This document shows positions 7,488-15,544 of a stretch of DNA of 64,000 nucleotides, one piece after another. The notes under the pieces were generated by a model. The model worked only from the letters and a program-made list of their open reading frames with translations. It made no database searches and was not told the DNA's origin. Position 1 is the first letter of the stretch; each line of letters begins with the position of its first letter. Position numbers and translations under genes: made by a program. The stretch is from Actinomycetaceae bacterium (GTDB lineage: Bacteria > Actinomycetota > Actinomycetes > Actinomycetales > Actinomycetaceae), in NCBI GenBank assembly GCA_030524055.1, contig JAUNHH010000009.1, positions 32,482-96,481 on the forward strand, written 5' to 3'.

Positions 7488-8897
7488 ATGGCCGCCACGC
7501 CCGCCACCCCAGGCACGCCCGCCACCCCCACCTGGATCGTCACCACCGAAAACCAGCCCTGGCACACGCCCGACGCGCACATCGACATTGTCCCCGCCGA
7601 TGTCTTCCCCGAAGTTATTGTGCGCGTTGATACTCCCGCCCAAGAGGTCGAAGGCTTCGGAGTCTGCTTCAATGAACTGGGCTGGACCTCGCTCTCCCGA
7701 CTCAGCGACGACACGCGTGCCGAAGTCCTCCGCGAAGTCTTCAGCCCCGAAGGCGGCAACGTCTCCGTGTGCCGCATGCCGGTCGGCGCCAACGACTTTT
7801 CTGTGGACTGGTATTCCTACGACGAAACCCCAGGAGACCACGACCTTAAAGACTTCAGCATTGCTCACGACGAAGCAACCCTGGTCCCCTTTATCCATGC
7901 CGCCCAGGAAATTCGCCCAGACCTGCGTCTATGGGCCTCGCCATGGAGTCCCCCAACCTGGATGAAAGCCAACAACCACTACGCCTGCGCAGCGCCCAAC
8001 CCGGCCGCCGTCCAAACCCGCTTCGACAATGGGCTCACCAAAGATCAGGCAATCCCCGAAGGCGTTGACGCTTTTATTGTCACCGAGGAAAATCTCGACA
8101 CCTACGCCCGCTACTTCGGCGCCTTTATTGACGCCTACCGGAAACACGGCATTGAGATTTTCATGGTGATGCCTCAAAACGAATTTAATTCCGACCAGGT
8201 ATTCCCCTCATGCACATGGACCCCAGCAAGTTTGGTGGCTTTCCTACGCCACCTTGTCCCCGAAATGGAATCGCGTGGCGTCAAGGTCTTTATGGGCACA
8301 ATGGAACGAGCTGATGAAACGCTGGTCGAGGAAATCCTGGCAGACCCGGTTATTGGGGAGCGTATTGGCGGCATTGGCTTCCAATGGGCCGGAAAGGGCG
8401 CCGTTCCGTATATTCACCGCAAGCACCCGGACCTCAAGATCTACCAAAGTGAACAAGAATGCGGCGACGGGAAAAATGATTGGCGTTATGCCCGATATGC
8501 CTGGTCAATGATGCGCCACTATTTCAACCATGGTGCCAATGTCTACGATTACTGGAATCTGTCGCTGGATGCGGGCGGCGTTTCGCGCTGGGGCTGGAGC
8601 CAGAACTCTTTCATTACCGTTGACCCTAAGACCAACGAACACACCTTTAACCACGAGTATTACGTCTTCAAGCACCTCAGCCATTTCGTCCAACCGGGAG
8701 CGCGATTCCTCCCAACCCTGTCTTACACCGGATATGAGAATGTCTTGGCCTTCGCTAATCCGGATGGGTCGGTCGTCCTCGCCGCTCAAAATGATATGTC
8801 CATTGAAATGCCCATTAGTTTTGGGGTGGGGGATCGCTTGGTGCGTCTGACCTTGCCCGCTGACTGCGTGTCAACGGTGGTATTGCCGGCAGAATAA
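7488..8897 (+). CDS. GH30-family glycoside hydrolase
   Basis: 469 residues from ATG 7488 (AGGAG, 7 bases spacing). After a short Pro/Thr-rich start the protein is a (beta/alpha)8 barrel with the GH30 pattern: GFGVCFNELGW near residue 57, LWASPWSPPTWMK near 150, the acid/base glutamate in VMPQNE near 227, and the likely nucleophile glutamate in YQSEQECGDG near 322. It then has a beta domain ending at the C-terminus (FANPDGSVVLAAQNDM). GH30 members cleave beta-glucosides, beta-1,6-glucans, beta-xylosides or beta-fucosides; the substrate cannot be chosen here. No signal peptide, so it probably acts on imported sugars, fitting the TetR-linked MFS transporter downstream. Confidence 0.88.
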   Translation: MAATPATPGTPATPTWIVTTENQPWHTPDAHIDIVPADVFPEVIVRVDTPAQEVEGFGVCFNELGWTSLSRLSDDTRAEVLREVFSPEGGNVSVCRMPVGANDFSVDWYSYDETPGDHDLKDFSIAHDEATLVPFIHAAQEIRPDLRLWASPWSPPTWMKANNHYACAAPNPAAVQTRFDNGLTKDQAIPEGVDAFIVTEENLDTYARYFGAFIDAYRKHGIEIFMVMPQNEFNSDQVFPSCTWTPASLVAFLRHLVPEMESRGVKVFMGTMERADETLVEEILADPVIGERIGGIGFQWAGKGAVPYIHRKHPDLKIYQSEQECGDGKNDWRYARYAWSMMRHYFNHGANVYDYWNLSLDAGGVSRWGWSQNSFITVDPKTNEHTFNHEYYVFKHLSHFVQPGARFLPTLSYTGYENVLAFANPDGSVVLAAQNDMSIEMPISFGVGDRLVRLTLPADCVSTVVLPAE

Positions 8898-8920
8898 GCG
8901 GTGTCATTGGGGAAAATGTG

Positions 8921-8955
8921 GCCCCGTCCTCGTCAATAATGTACGAGGGCGGGGC
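8921..8955. terminator. inverted pair of the 12-bp word (hairpin)
   Basis: GCCCCGTCCTCGT (8921-8933) and ACGAGGGCGGGGC (8943-8955), 9-base loop, placed 24 bases after the GH30 stop and before the convergent TetR gene. Likely a bidirectional terminator. Confidence 0.75.
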
Positions 8956-8989
8956 GCAACCTTTAATGCCTCCAACTAGACCGGCTCTC

Positions 8990-9637
8990 CTAGCGATACC
9001 CGTCCCAGGTAGGGGAGGGAAAGAGGACTGCCTCCCACTGCTGCCAGCCCTGGCTCAAAGAGATACGAGGCTCGCGGTAAGAACGGATCTGGAGCCCATC
9101 CATTGCCTGGAGTGACATATCAACGAGGGGCCGCATTGATGTCCAACCGCCTGCATTCTCAATATCCGGCGGCAGACGCCATGTAAAGCTCGAGTAAAAC
9201 TCCCATACACGAGCAGGACGGTCAATAAAAGAATCGTAAGCCGGATGATCTGGGTTGGTCGCCTCCACCCCAAGAGTCATATAGAGCTCCATGAGGTGAG
9301 GGCGAGCCTCATTAAAGGCAACAAGGTAGCGGAAGTAGGCCGGCAAACTAATGCCATCAGGATGGGTCGCGGCAGGGTCGCCAGAGTCAATAAAGTCCTG
9401 CGGTGTCCCTTGGCGGTCATACCGCGAGTTCAATAGGAGTTCGAGGAGGCCATCTTTCGTGCCAATGTAGTGGAGTAGGCCCGCCTGGGTTATTCCCACA
9501 CTATCGGCCACTTTCTGCAGGGATAGGCCATTAAAGCCATGCGTGGCAACGAGGGCGGTGGCGACCTCAATAATCTGCTCCCGTCGTTGCTGGGCGCTCA
9601 TACGGGTGCGCGGTTTTTTCTCTGGAGAAGTGGCCAT
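8990..9637 (-). CDS. TetR-family transcriptional regulator
   Basis: 215 residues from ATG 9637. Residues ~15-65 form the TetR DNA-binding domain (RREQIIEVATALVATHGFNG, LQKVADSVGITQAGLLHYIG), and the rest is an all-helical ligand domain. It lies between a GH30 glycosidase and an MFS transporter. Both have the same 16-bp site in their promoters (7393-7408 and 11306-11321), so this protein probably represses both until a sugar or its product binds. The longer open frame upstream of 9637 is not supported by a ribosome site or by the family length. Confidence 0.88.
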   Translation of the reverse strand: MATSPEKKPRTRMSAQQRREQIIEVATALVATHGFNGLSLQKVADSVGITQAGLLHYIGTKDGLLELLLNSRYDRQGTPQDFIDSGDPAATHPDGISLPAYFRYLVAFNEARPHLMELYMTLGVEATNPDHPAYDSFIDRPARVWEFYSSFTWRLPPDIENAGGWTSMRPLVDMSLQAMDGLQIRSYREPRISLSQGWQQWEAVLFPSPTWDGYR

Positions 9638-9748
9638 AGGGACGATCCTACAAAGACGCTGGCTGTTGCGCTGAGCCCTCGCACTGTTTTTTGCTGTGGA
9701 TCGGTCTTCGTCTCCTGGGGCTGGTCCCCGTTGTGAAGGGCTTGAGGT

Positions 9749-9824
9749 GATATGTAGGCGTTGGGAAGATATGTCAGCGTTGGGGAGGCCCCCGGCTATG
9801 ACATATGTTCCCAACGCCTGCTTA
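9749..9824. repeat. 19-bp phased repeat array, 2 direct + 2 inverted units
   Basis: GATATGTAGGCGTTGGGAA (9749-9767) and a variant (9768-9786) are followed directly by two reverse-complement units (9787-9805, 9806-9824). Unit length, spacing and the inverted midpoint are identical to the array at 1282-1376. No gene lies in the gap 9638-9946. Confidence 0.75.
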
Positions 9825-9843
9825 TGTTTGGGATTGCACAGGC

Positions 9844-9885
9844 GTGCACCTCGCATGCCTGCATGGGAAGGCTTGCGAGGTGCAC
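9844..9885. terminator. 11-bp perfect inverted repeat between TetR and MFS genes
   Basis: GTGCACCTCGC (9844-9854) is mirrored by GCGAGGTGCAC (9875-9885) with 20 bases between. It is downstream of the minus-strand MFS gene; there is no T tract, so termination is only a suggestion. Confidence 0.45.
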
Positions 9886-9907
9886 ACTGCTTCTGTCTGG
9901 CGGTCCT

Positions 9908-9959
9908 TAGTGGACTACCGGAGTGTCTAGCGGACTACCTGACCGTCTAGCGGACGCGC
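9908..9959. repeat. 20-bp tandem repeat overlapping the MFS stop codon
   Basis: TAGTGGACTACCGGAGTGTC (9908), TAGCGGACTACCTGACCGTC (9928) and a partial third unit (9948) have an exact 20-base period and run through the stop codon (9947-9949) of the MFS gene. Confidence 0.55.
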
Positions 9960-11263
9960 TTGATTGCGAGAATGGCAATGCAGCCCAAGACCGCGAAGGT
10001 AATGGACACAGGGAAAACGAGGATGTAAGAACCGGTCTGGCTGACGATTGCTGCGGTGATTAGTGGACCGCCCATCTGTCCGAGGGTGGTGGACATATTG
10101 AGAATGCCAAGGTCTTTGCCTGCTGTCTCTGGGTCGGGAAGAACATCCACATTCAGCGCCTGATCCACCGCACCATAAACGGCATAACCAAAGCCCGCAA
10201 TCAGAGCGAAAAGGTACATGCCGGTTGCTGAAGGAATCACCCATGGCATGGCCACCCCAATAGCAAAGCAGAGTGAGGCAGCGACAACAGGAACCTTACG
10301 CCTGCGCAGAAGGTCAGAGAGTGGGCCGGAGATAAAGCCGCCAACCAGTCCCGCCACTAAAATAATTGTGTTGGTGAGGCTAACGGTGACAGCAACTTGC
10401 TCAACGTTAAGAGCCTGGCCACTGTCTTTCAGGTGCTCTTGGATAATGTAGAGCTGATAGGCGTTAATCATCTGGTAGGACAGCAGCATTGTAAAGCGGC
10501 CAATGAAAGCCTTATAGAAGTCGCCCGCGTTTTTTGTGGGTGGTGCGAAGGACAGCAGAATGTCGCCAAAAGACGCACTCTTTTCGGCGAGGTCCTGAGA
10601 GGACTTTTCGCGTGGCCACAGGGCAACTGTCACAATGCCGGAAATTCCCATGAAGAGACCGGCCAGAACGAATCCTGTTGTGGACGCCTGGCCTGAGGCA
10701 ATAAAGATCGAGCCGACAATGCCGCCAAGGGGGTAGCCAATAGAGGCGCCGACGCCCCAGAAGGTAGACATTGTTCCGCGAATATTTTCGGGGACGCGGT
10801 CTGACAGGACGGCAACGGCAGGTGCCAGCATCATATTGAGGCCAACCATGCACAGGCAGTAGTCAATGGTCAGCAGAGTTGTATCGCCGATAACGCCAAC
10901 CCCAAAAAGAGTGACACCACCAAGGATGCCACCAGCAACGATCCACGGGGTACGCCGTCCTAGGCGTGATCGGGTCCGATCCGAGAAGTTGCCAAAAAGG
11001 AGGTTAGAGACCAGCGACACGATCGCGGTAATCGCAGAAATGCCAGCGAGAAGTGCGCCGGGGTCCGCTACTCCAAGGTCCTTGAGCCGTTGGGGCAGAA
11101 GGACGGTGGCGACAATGCTGAGTCCGACGGCCCACAGTAGGGAGATCAAAAGGAATCCGGCCCCGAAACGGATAAGCTCCACTTTCTTTAAGGGCTGACC
11201 TGTGTCTGGGGCAAGTGTAGAGGGCGTCGTTGGCGACTCGACCTCGTCAGTTGTGCTGCTCAT
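9947..11263 (-). CDS. MFS sugar transporter
   Basis: 438 residues with about 12 membrane segments. The first loop carries the MFS signature in GNFSDRTRSRLGRR (residues ~100), characteristic of glycoside-pentoside-hexuronide-like or related sugar facilitators. After a ~25-residue polar N-terminus, the first helix starts near residue 33. It lies divergent from the two-component system and downstream of the TetR gene. Its promoter holds the 16-bp site shared with the GH30 gene, so it probably imports the glycoside that the GH30 enzyme cleaves. Confidence 0.85.
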   Translation of the reverse strand: MSSTTDEVESPTTPSTLAPDTGQPLKKVELIRFGAGFLLISLLWAVGLSIVATVLLPQRLKDLGVADPGALLAGISAITAIVSLVSNLLFGNFSDRTRSRLGRRTPWIVAGGILGGVTLFGVGVIGDTTLLTIDYCLCMVGLNMMLAPAVAVLSDRVPENIRGTMSTFWGVGASIGYPLGGIVGSIFIASGQASTTGFVLAGLFMGISGIVTVALWPREKSSQDLAEKSASFGDILLSFAPPTKNAGDFYKAFIGRFTMLLSYQMINAYQLYIIQEHLKDSGQALNVEQVAVTVSLTNTIILVAGLVGGFISGPLSDLLRRRKVPVVAASLCFAIGVAMPWVIPSATGMYLFALIAGFGYAVYGAVDQALNVDVLPDPETAGKDLGILNMSTTLGQMGGPLITAAIVSQTGSYILVFPVSITFAVLGCIAILAIKRVR

Positions 11264-11305
11264 TATGGGCTCTTTCGTTGAACGGCGGTGTCCATCAGGG
11301 AAATC

Positions 11306-11321
11306 TACTTACCACTTAGTA
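11306..11321. promoter_or_regulatory. 16-bp operator, copy 2 (transporter promoter)
   Basis: TACTTACCACTTAGTA, 43 bases upstream of the MFS start; partner of the site at 7393-7408. ACTTAGTAAGT within and after it is symmetric around the G. Confidence 0.65.
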
Positions 11322-11390
11322 AGTATGAGGTAAGGGTAGATTGCTGGGGCTATATCCGTCAATAGGGGTGTGAGGTGCCGCTTTCCGTGA

Positions 11391-11402
11391 ACGAGGGCGG
11401 GG
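11391..11402. repeat. 12-bp word, single copy (ACGAGGGCGGGG)
   Basis: Exact copy between the divergent MFS and histidine kinase genes. Confidence 0.8.
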
Positions 11403-11484
11403 TGCGAGTTCTACTCAGGGCATGTGGTGGGGACTGGTGTTGAGGGTGGGCCCCGGGTAGGCCCGACGTGGTAGCGCATGCGAT

Positions 11485-11500
11485 GTCGGGTTAACCCGAC
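11485..11500. promoter_or_regulatory. 16-bp perfect palindrome upstream of the histidine kinase
   Basis: GTCGGGTTAACCCGAC, 58 bases upstream of the kinase start. It is placed like an operator for the two-component pair, perhaps for the LuxR-type response regulator itself. Confidence 0.55.
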
Positions 11501-11558
11501 TTAAGATTGGCCAGATGACAGGATGGGAATGGCGGCGCCGCCACGAGAGGGTAGTGAC

Positions 11559-12836
11559 ATGAACTCTTTTGGATGGAATAACGCCACAGTCCACCGTATT
11601 GGCTACCTGATTTTCGCCTTCCCAGTGCGGGTCGTAATTTTTAGTCTCACTGTCAGCCTGGTGGCGCTGAGCTTTGGTTTGATCCCGCTCTTTCTCGTTG
11701 GGCTCCCTATGCTCGCCGCCGTACTAACCGTTGTGCGTTATGCGGCCGATCTTGAACGGCAGACAATGGCTGGGTTGACGGGCCGCCAAGCGCCCCCGTC
11801 CCCATACCGTCACCCACAACCGGGCGAGAACGTTGTCGGCTCCATAAAAAGAGTCATTACTGACCCGCAATCCTGGCGAGACGTTGCCTGGGCGGTTGTC
11901 GCCTTATTTGCGTCAGTACTGACTTTTGCTGCGACACTAGTGTTGGTCGCAATGACTGTCACAGGGCTTTTGTCGCCACTGCTGGATTTTGTGAAAGGGG
12001 TTATCGGGGGGTGGCATTACGGACCGGCTGCAGATATTCAGATCGGTATTACCGACCTCTTGTACCTTCCATTCCCCCTGAACTATCTCCTTAATTTCAT
12101 GCTAGGGGTTATCGGATTTGTCATTACCCCACGTGTCATCAAGGGGCTATTTACCTTTCAGGTAGCAACTGCCGACGCTTTACTTAATGGCGCTGCCCGC
12201 CAAGAAGTCCGCTATGAGGCTCTTGCCCAGTCACGCACTGCCGCCCATAAAGCTGAAGCCGATGCCCTGCGCCAGGTGGAACGCGATATTCATGATGGCC
12301 CGCAACAACGCCTTATTCGCCTCAATATGGATTTAGCTCGTGCGCGCCGCAATATTGCGACATCCCCAGAACAAGCTGACACTATGCTGGCTGAGGCCAT
12401 GCAACAAACTGCAGATACCTTAGCCGAATTGCGTAATCTTTCCCGCGGAATTGCGCCGCCTATTTTGGTGGATCGTGGAATTGCCGCTGCCGTCCAAGAA
12501 GTTGCTGATGGCTCACCTATACCTGCCCATAGTCAGGTTCAACTTCCGCCTTTACCTGCCCACGTTGAACATGCTGCCTATTTTATTGTCGCTGAAGGCC
12601 TTGCCAATGCCAATAAACATTCGCAAGCCGCACATATTTATGTCAATCTCAGCTACGTGAACAATGAATTGATTGTCTCTATTCGAGATAATGGTGTTGG
12701 TGGCGCCTCGCTCGATAAAGGGCATGGTCTTTCCGGCCTTGCTCAACGTTTACACGGCTTGGGTGGCACCCTACATATTTCCTCACCTGCTGGTGGTCCA
12801 ACTGTTGTGGAGGCACATATTCCATGCGAGTCATAA
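11559..12836 (+). CDS. NarL-type sensor histidine kinase
   Basis: 425 residues from ATG 11559 (AGAGGG 7 bases upstream). The N-terminal ~200 residues contain about four membrane segments in two hairpins with a short conserved-looking outside loop. The dimerisation domain has the HisKA_3 motif ERDIHDGPQQ with the phosphorylated His near residue 245. The ATPase domain follows with the N box in EGLANANKHS and glycine boxes DNGVGG and GHGLSGLAQR. It overlaps the response regulator by 13 bases, so the two are cotranslated. There is no large extracellular sensor, suggesting membrane-stress or cell-envelope sensing as in LiaS/DesK-like kinases; the signal is unknown. Confidence 0.92.
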   Translation: MNSFGWNNATVHRIGYLIFAFPVRVVIFSLTVSLVALSFGLIPLFLVGLPMLAAVLTVVRYAADLERQTMAGLTGRQAPPSPYRHPQPGENVVGSIKRVITDPQSWRDVAWAVVALFASVLTFAATLVLVAMTVTGLLSPLLDFVKGVIGGWHYGPAADIQIGITDLLYLPFPLNYLLNFMLGVIGFVITPRVIKGLFTFQVATADALLNGAARQEVRYEALAQSRTAAHKAEADALRQVERDIHDGPQQRLIRLNMDLARARRNIATSPEQADTMLAEAMQQTADTLAELRNLSRGIAPPILVDRGIAAAVQEVADGSPIPAHSQVQLPPLPAHVEHAAYFIVAEGLANANKHSQAAHIYVNLSYVNNELIVSIRDNGVGGASLDKGHGLSGLAQRLHGLGGTLHISSPAGGPTVVEAHIPCES

Positions 12837-13480
12837 TTGCTGACGATTCTGTACTCCTCCGTGAAGGGCTCGCCCTGATATTGACGGATGAAGGGCATGA
12901 GATTATTGCCTCCGTTGGCTCAGGAACTGAATTAGTGCCTACCGCATTAGAGATGCGTCCGGATTTAGTGGTCACCGATATTCGTATGCCGCCATCGCAT
13001 ACAGATGAAGGATTGCGTGCAGCTGTCGCTATTCGAGAACAATGGCCAACCGCCCCAATTCTTCTCTTAAGCCAATATGTTATTCCCGCCTATGTCGCGG
13101 ATCTTCTCAATAGTGGAGATGGCTATTTAGGCTACCTCCTGAAAGACCGAGTGTCCGACATTGATGGCTTTATTGACGCATGTATTCGCGTTGGGCAAGG
13201 TGGGGTAGTTCTCGATCCGGAAGTGGTGACTAAAGTGCTCTCTCGAAGTCGGAATGACAATCCGATTGACCAGCTGACTCCCCGAGAAAGAGAAGTCCTT
13301 GACCTTATGGCGGAAGGCCACACAAATGTCGGTATTGCCGAGAAATTAGTGGTTTCTGAAGGGGCCGTCGAAAAGCACATCCAGCGGATATTCTCAAAAC
13401 TCGGCCTTTATCCAGATGCCAGCGTTCATCGGCGCGTGAAAGCGGTCCTGACTCTTGTTGGGGGAGAGTTTCGTTCATAA
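12824..13480 (+). CDS. NarL/LuxR-family response regulator
   Basis: 218 residues. The receiver domain (residues 1-~120) has the acidic pair DD at 7-8, the phosphoacceptor Asp52 in VVTDIRMPP, and Lys in YLLKDRV. The C-terminal LuxR HTH (residues ~150-210) contains LTPREREVLDLMAEGHTN and EGAVEKHIQRIFSKL. It is the partner of the overlapping histidine kinase. The palindrome at 11485-11500 is a plausible autoregulatory site. Confidence 0.93.
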   Translation: MRVIIADDSVLLREGLALILTDEGHEIIASVGSGTELVPTALEMRPDLVVTDIRMPPSHTDEGLRAAVAIREQWPTAPILLLSQYVIPAYVADLLNSGDGYLGYLLKDRVSDIDGFIDACIRVGQGGVVLDPEVVTKVLSRSRNDNPIDQLTPREREVLDLMAEGHTNVGIAEKLVVSEGAVEKHIQRIFSKLGLYPDASVHRRVKAVLTLVGGEFRS

Positions 13481-13486
13481 GGAAAT

Positions 13487-13542
13487 GCCCCGCCCTCGTG
13501 AATTCAATTGACGAGGACGGGGCACGCCGCCACTAACGCACT
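13487..13542. repeat. 56-bp block with an inverted pair of the 12-bp word, copy 1
   Basis: GCCCCGCCCTCGT (13487-13499) faces ACGAGGACGGGGC (13511-13523); the following 19 bases (through CACTAACGCACT) are also identical to the block at 14552-14607. The hairpin follows the response regulator stop by 6 bases and is probably its terminator. Confidence 0.8.
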
Positions 13543-13625
13543 CACAGAAATTAGGAAAGCACACAATTGTTTGCGCCCCGCCATTAGTGTCGCTGTGGAT
13601 TGACCGAAGATGTCAATTAAGCGGT

Positions 13626-14072
13626 TTATGTCTGTGACAGGTTTGAAGCGCACTGTATGAGGGCGCTGCGTAGAGCCCTTTGCTCTTCTTCGCGTAGTCC
13701 AGTCACCATTTGGCGTTCGACAGTAGCGATTAACCTACTTGCTTGCTCCAATAGATCATACCCTGCGGCGCTCAATTGGGAAGGTCTGGCGCGTCCTTGC
13801 TCTACTGATGTGGGTCGCTCCACTAGGTCGCGATTTTCCAGGCCTCGTAACACTAAATTCATGGACTGCCTAGTGACGAACGCGCCGCGTGCGAGTTCAG
13901 CATTGGAAAGTCCTGGTTGTTGTCCCAGTAGTTCCAAACATGCGTATTGCGGGACAGTTAAGCCCAATGGACGTAGTGCTTCGTCCATCCGTGCCCGGAG
14001 CAATGCGTGTGTCTGTTTGAGCTGGTATCCAACGGCCTCTGTTAAGGGGTTGCTCGTTACGTCTTGCGTCAT
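13626..14072 (-). CDS. MarR-family transcriptional regulator
   Basis: 148 residues from ATG 14072. An upstream GTG at 14105 would lie inside the operator and is rejected. The winged-helix core is clear: LTVPQYACLELLGQQPGLSN, LARGAFVTRQSMNLVLRGLE and the wing DLVERPTSVEQGRARP. It is divergent from a VOC-family gene, with a palindrome between the starts that both promoters must share. MarR proteins of this type respond to phenolic or electrophilic compounds, which suits a glyoxalase-fold partner. Confidence 0.88.
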   Translation of the reverse strand: MTQDVTSNPLTEAVGYQLKQTHALLRARMDEALRPLGLTVPQYACLELLGQQPGLSNAELARGAFVTRQSMNLVLRGLENRDLVERPTSVEQGRARPSQLSAAGYDLLEQASRLIATVERQMVTGLREEEQRALRSALIQCASNLSQT

Positions 14073-14090
14073 GTCACCATTGTGACGTAC

Positions 14091-14116
14091 TGTCAATGTC
14101 AACACATTGACATTGA
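14091..14116. promoter_or_regulatory. MarR operator palindrome
   Basis: TCAATGTCA (14093-14101) is mirrored by TGACATTGA (14108-14116), and TGTCAATG/CATTGACA is a second overlapping mirror (14091-14112). It lies between the divergent MarR and VOC starts. Confidence 0.7.
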
Positions 14117-14127
14117 GGAGTGGAATT

Positions 14128-14499
14128 ATGACCAGTACTGGACTTGACTTCGTTGCCCTGCAAGTTGGCGATATTGAGCGATCAGCTGCCTTTTATGAGG
14201 AGTACCTGGGGCTTGTCCGTGCCCCGTATGCGCCTGAAGGGGCGATTGTCTTCGCTACTAAGCCGGTCCCCTTCGCTGTGCGCAAACCCCTGCCGGGAGT
14301 AGATATGAAAGCGGCAGCACCATATCCGGGTGTTGGTGTGGCTCTTTGGTTTCATGTAGATAAGGTTGACAACCTGTATCGGGCTCTACAACAGTCAGGT
14401 GCGCAGATCGTGAGTGAGCCTCAGGACGGCCCCTTTGGTAGGACATTCAGTTTTAGCGACCCTGATGGGTATGTTGTCACAGTCCATGACAAGGCTTGA
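14128..14499 (+). CDS. VOC-superfamily (glyoxalase/dioxygenase fold) protein
   Basis: 123 residues from ATG 14128 (GAGGAG, 7 bases spacing). Two beta-alpha-beta-beta-beta modules are visible: FVALQVGDIERSAAFYEEYL at the start and LWFHVDKVDNLYRALQQSG in the middle, ending in FSFSDPDGYVVTVHD, the usual last strand of glyoxalase/bleomycin-resistance folds. The canonical metal ligands are partly replaced at the N-terminus (FVALQV instead of HxxL), so binding or sequestration rather than metal catalysis is possible. Divergent from the MarR regulator, which probably controls it. Confidence 0.85.
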   Translation: MTSTGLDFVALQVGDIERSAAFYEEYLGLVRAPYAPEGAIVFATKPVPFAVRKPLPGVDMKAAAPYPGVGVALWFHVDKVDNLYRALQQSGAQIVSEPQDGPFGRTFSFSDPDGYVVTVHDKA

Positions 14500-14551
14500 A
14501 ACCTGACTGCTCGGAAGAGCGCCTCAAGTAGTGGCTGATGTATTCAGCGGA

Positions 14552-14607
14552 GCCCCGCCCTCGTGAATTCAATTGACGAGGACGGGGCACGCCGCCACTA
14601 ACGCACT
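14552..14607. repeat. 56-bp block with an inverted pair of the 12-bp word, copy 2
   Basis: Identical over 56 bases to 13487-13542. The hairpin arms are 14552-14564 and 14576-14588. The block ends in the stop codon of the minus-strand transketolase subunit and lies between convergent genes, so it is a likely bidirectional terminator. Confidence 0.8.
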
Positions 14608-15544
14608 AACTGACAAGTGCGCGGACAGAATCAGCAATCCCTTCGGCGCTAATCCCGAAATGATCCATCAGCCATTCTTCAGTGCCAGTGGGAGCGAAAA
14701 CATCGGGAACGCCACAACGCAGAACTCGGCAGGGGGAATGTGTGGATACGCATTCTGCGATTGCTCCACCCAAACCGCCAACTGCCATTCCTTCTTCTGC
14801 GGTCACAATGCCTGCAGTTGTCCGTGCAGCGTGAAGAACAGCTTCCTCATCGAGAGGCTTCACGCAGGGCATGGAAATCACGCGAGCCGCAATACCCTCA
14901 GCAGCCAAAATATCGGCAGCAGCAAGAGCGCGATGAACAACGACCCCATTGGTGAAAATAGCGGCGTCATTTCCCTCTCGCAGAGTCACCGCTTTCCCAG
15001 GGCGGAACTCATAATCCGGCGAATTAATCGCAGGGATTTTCATTCGGGAAATCCGAATATATACCGGTCCATCCTGCTGGGTAATTGCCCAGCGCACAGC
15101 GGCAGAAGTCTCCACCGGATCCGACGGAATAATGACCGTCATATTCGGCAAAACCCGCATCCATGCCGCATCTTCAGCACTATGATGCGTTGAACCTAAT
15201 TGGCCATAAGCCATGCCCGGGCTTTGTGCGCAAAGAATCATATGCCTCTGGGAATAGGCGGCATCAATCTTTACCTGCTCCATTGCCCGGGCAGATAAAA
15301 AGGACCCCGCACAGGAAACGACAGGGATTTTCCCGCCATTTTCCAAACCTGCGGCCACCCCTAATTGATTCTGCTCTGCAATGCCCACATTAATGAGGCG
15401 CTGAGGAAATGCAGCGGCAAAGCCATTCAGGTTAGAAGAGCCCACTGAATCATTGACGACAACAACAAGGCGCTCTTCCGTGGCAGCAATCTCTTCTACT
15501 GTTGCGGCAAAGGCAGCCCGGCAATCAAAAAGTTCTGTACTCAT
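14606..15544 (-). CDS. transketolase, C-terminal subunit (candidate apulose-4-phosphate transketolase)
   Basis: 312 residues comprising the pyrimidine-binding and C-terminal domains of transketolase: NVGIAEQNQLGVAAGL carries the glutamate that activates thiamine diphosphate, and YGQLGSTHHSAEDAAWMRVL is the middle-domain signature. It overlaps the N-terminal subunit by 4 bases (ATGA). Split transketolases are known for apulose-4-phosphate (AptA/AptB), which together with D-apiose isomerase and an apulose kinase form a pathway. The same four functions occur here in one operon. Alternative: a split transketolase of another pentose or tetrose route. Confidence 0.85.
   Translation of the reverse strand: MSTELFDCRAAFAATVEEIAATEERLVVVVNDSVGSSNLNGFAAAFPQRLINVGIAEQNQLGVAAGLENGGKIPVVSCAGSFLSARAMEQVKIDAAYSQRHMILCAQSPGMAYGQLGSTHHSAEDAAWMRVLPNMTVIIPSDPVETSAAVRWAITQQDGPVYIRISRMKIPAINSPDYEFRPGKAVTLREGNDAAIFTNGVVVHRALAAADILAAEGIAARVISMPCVKPLDEEAVLHAARTTAGIVTAEEGMAVGGLGGAIAECVSTHSPCRVLRCGVPDVFAPTGTEEWLMDHFGISAEGIADSVRALVS

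Noticed and set aside
14073..14105. GTG start at 14105 for the MarR gene
   Set aside because: It lies inside the palindromic operator; the ATG at 14072 gives the normal MarR length.
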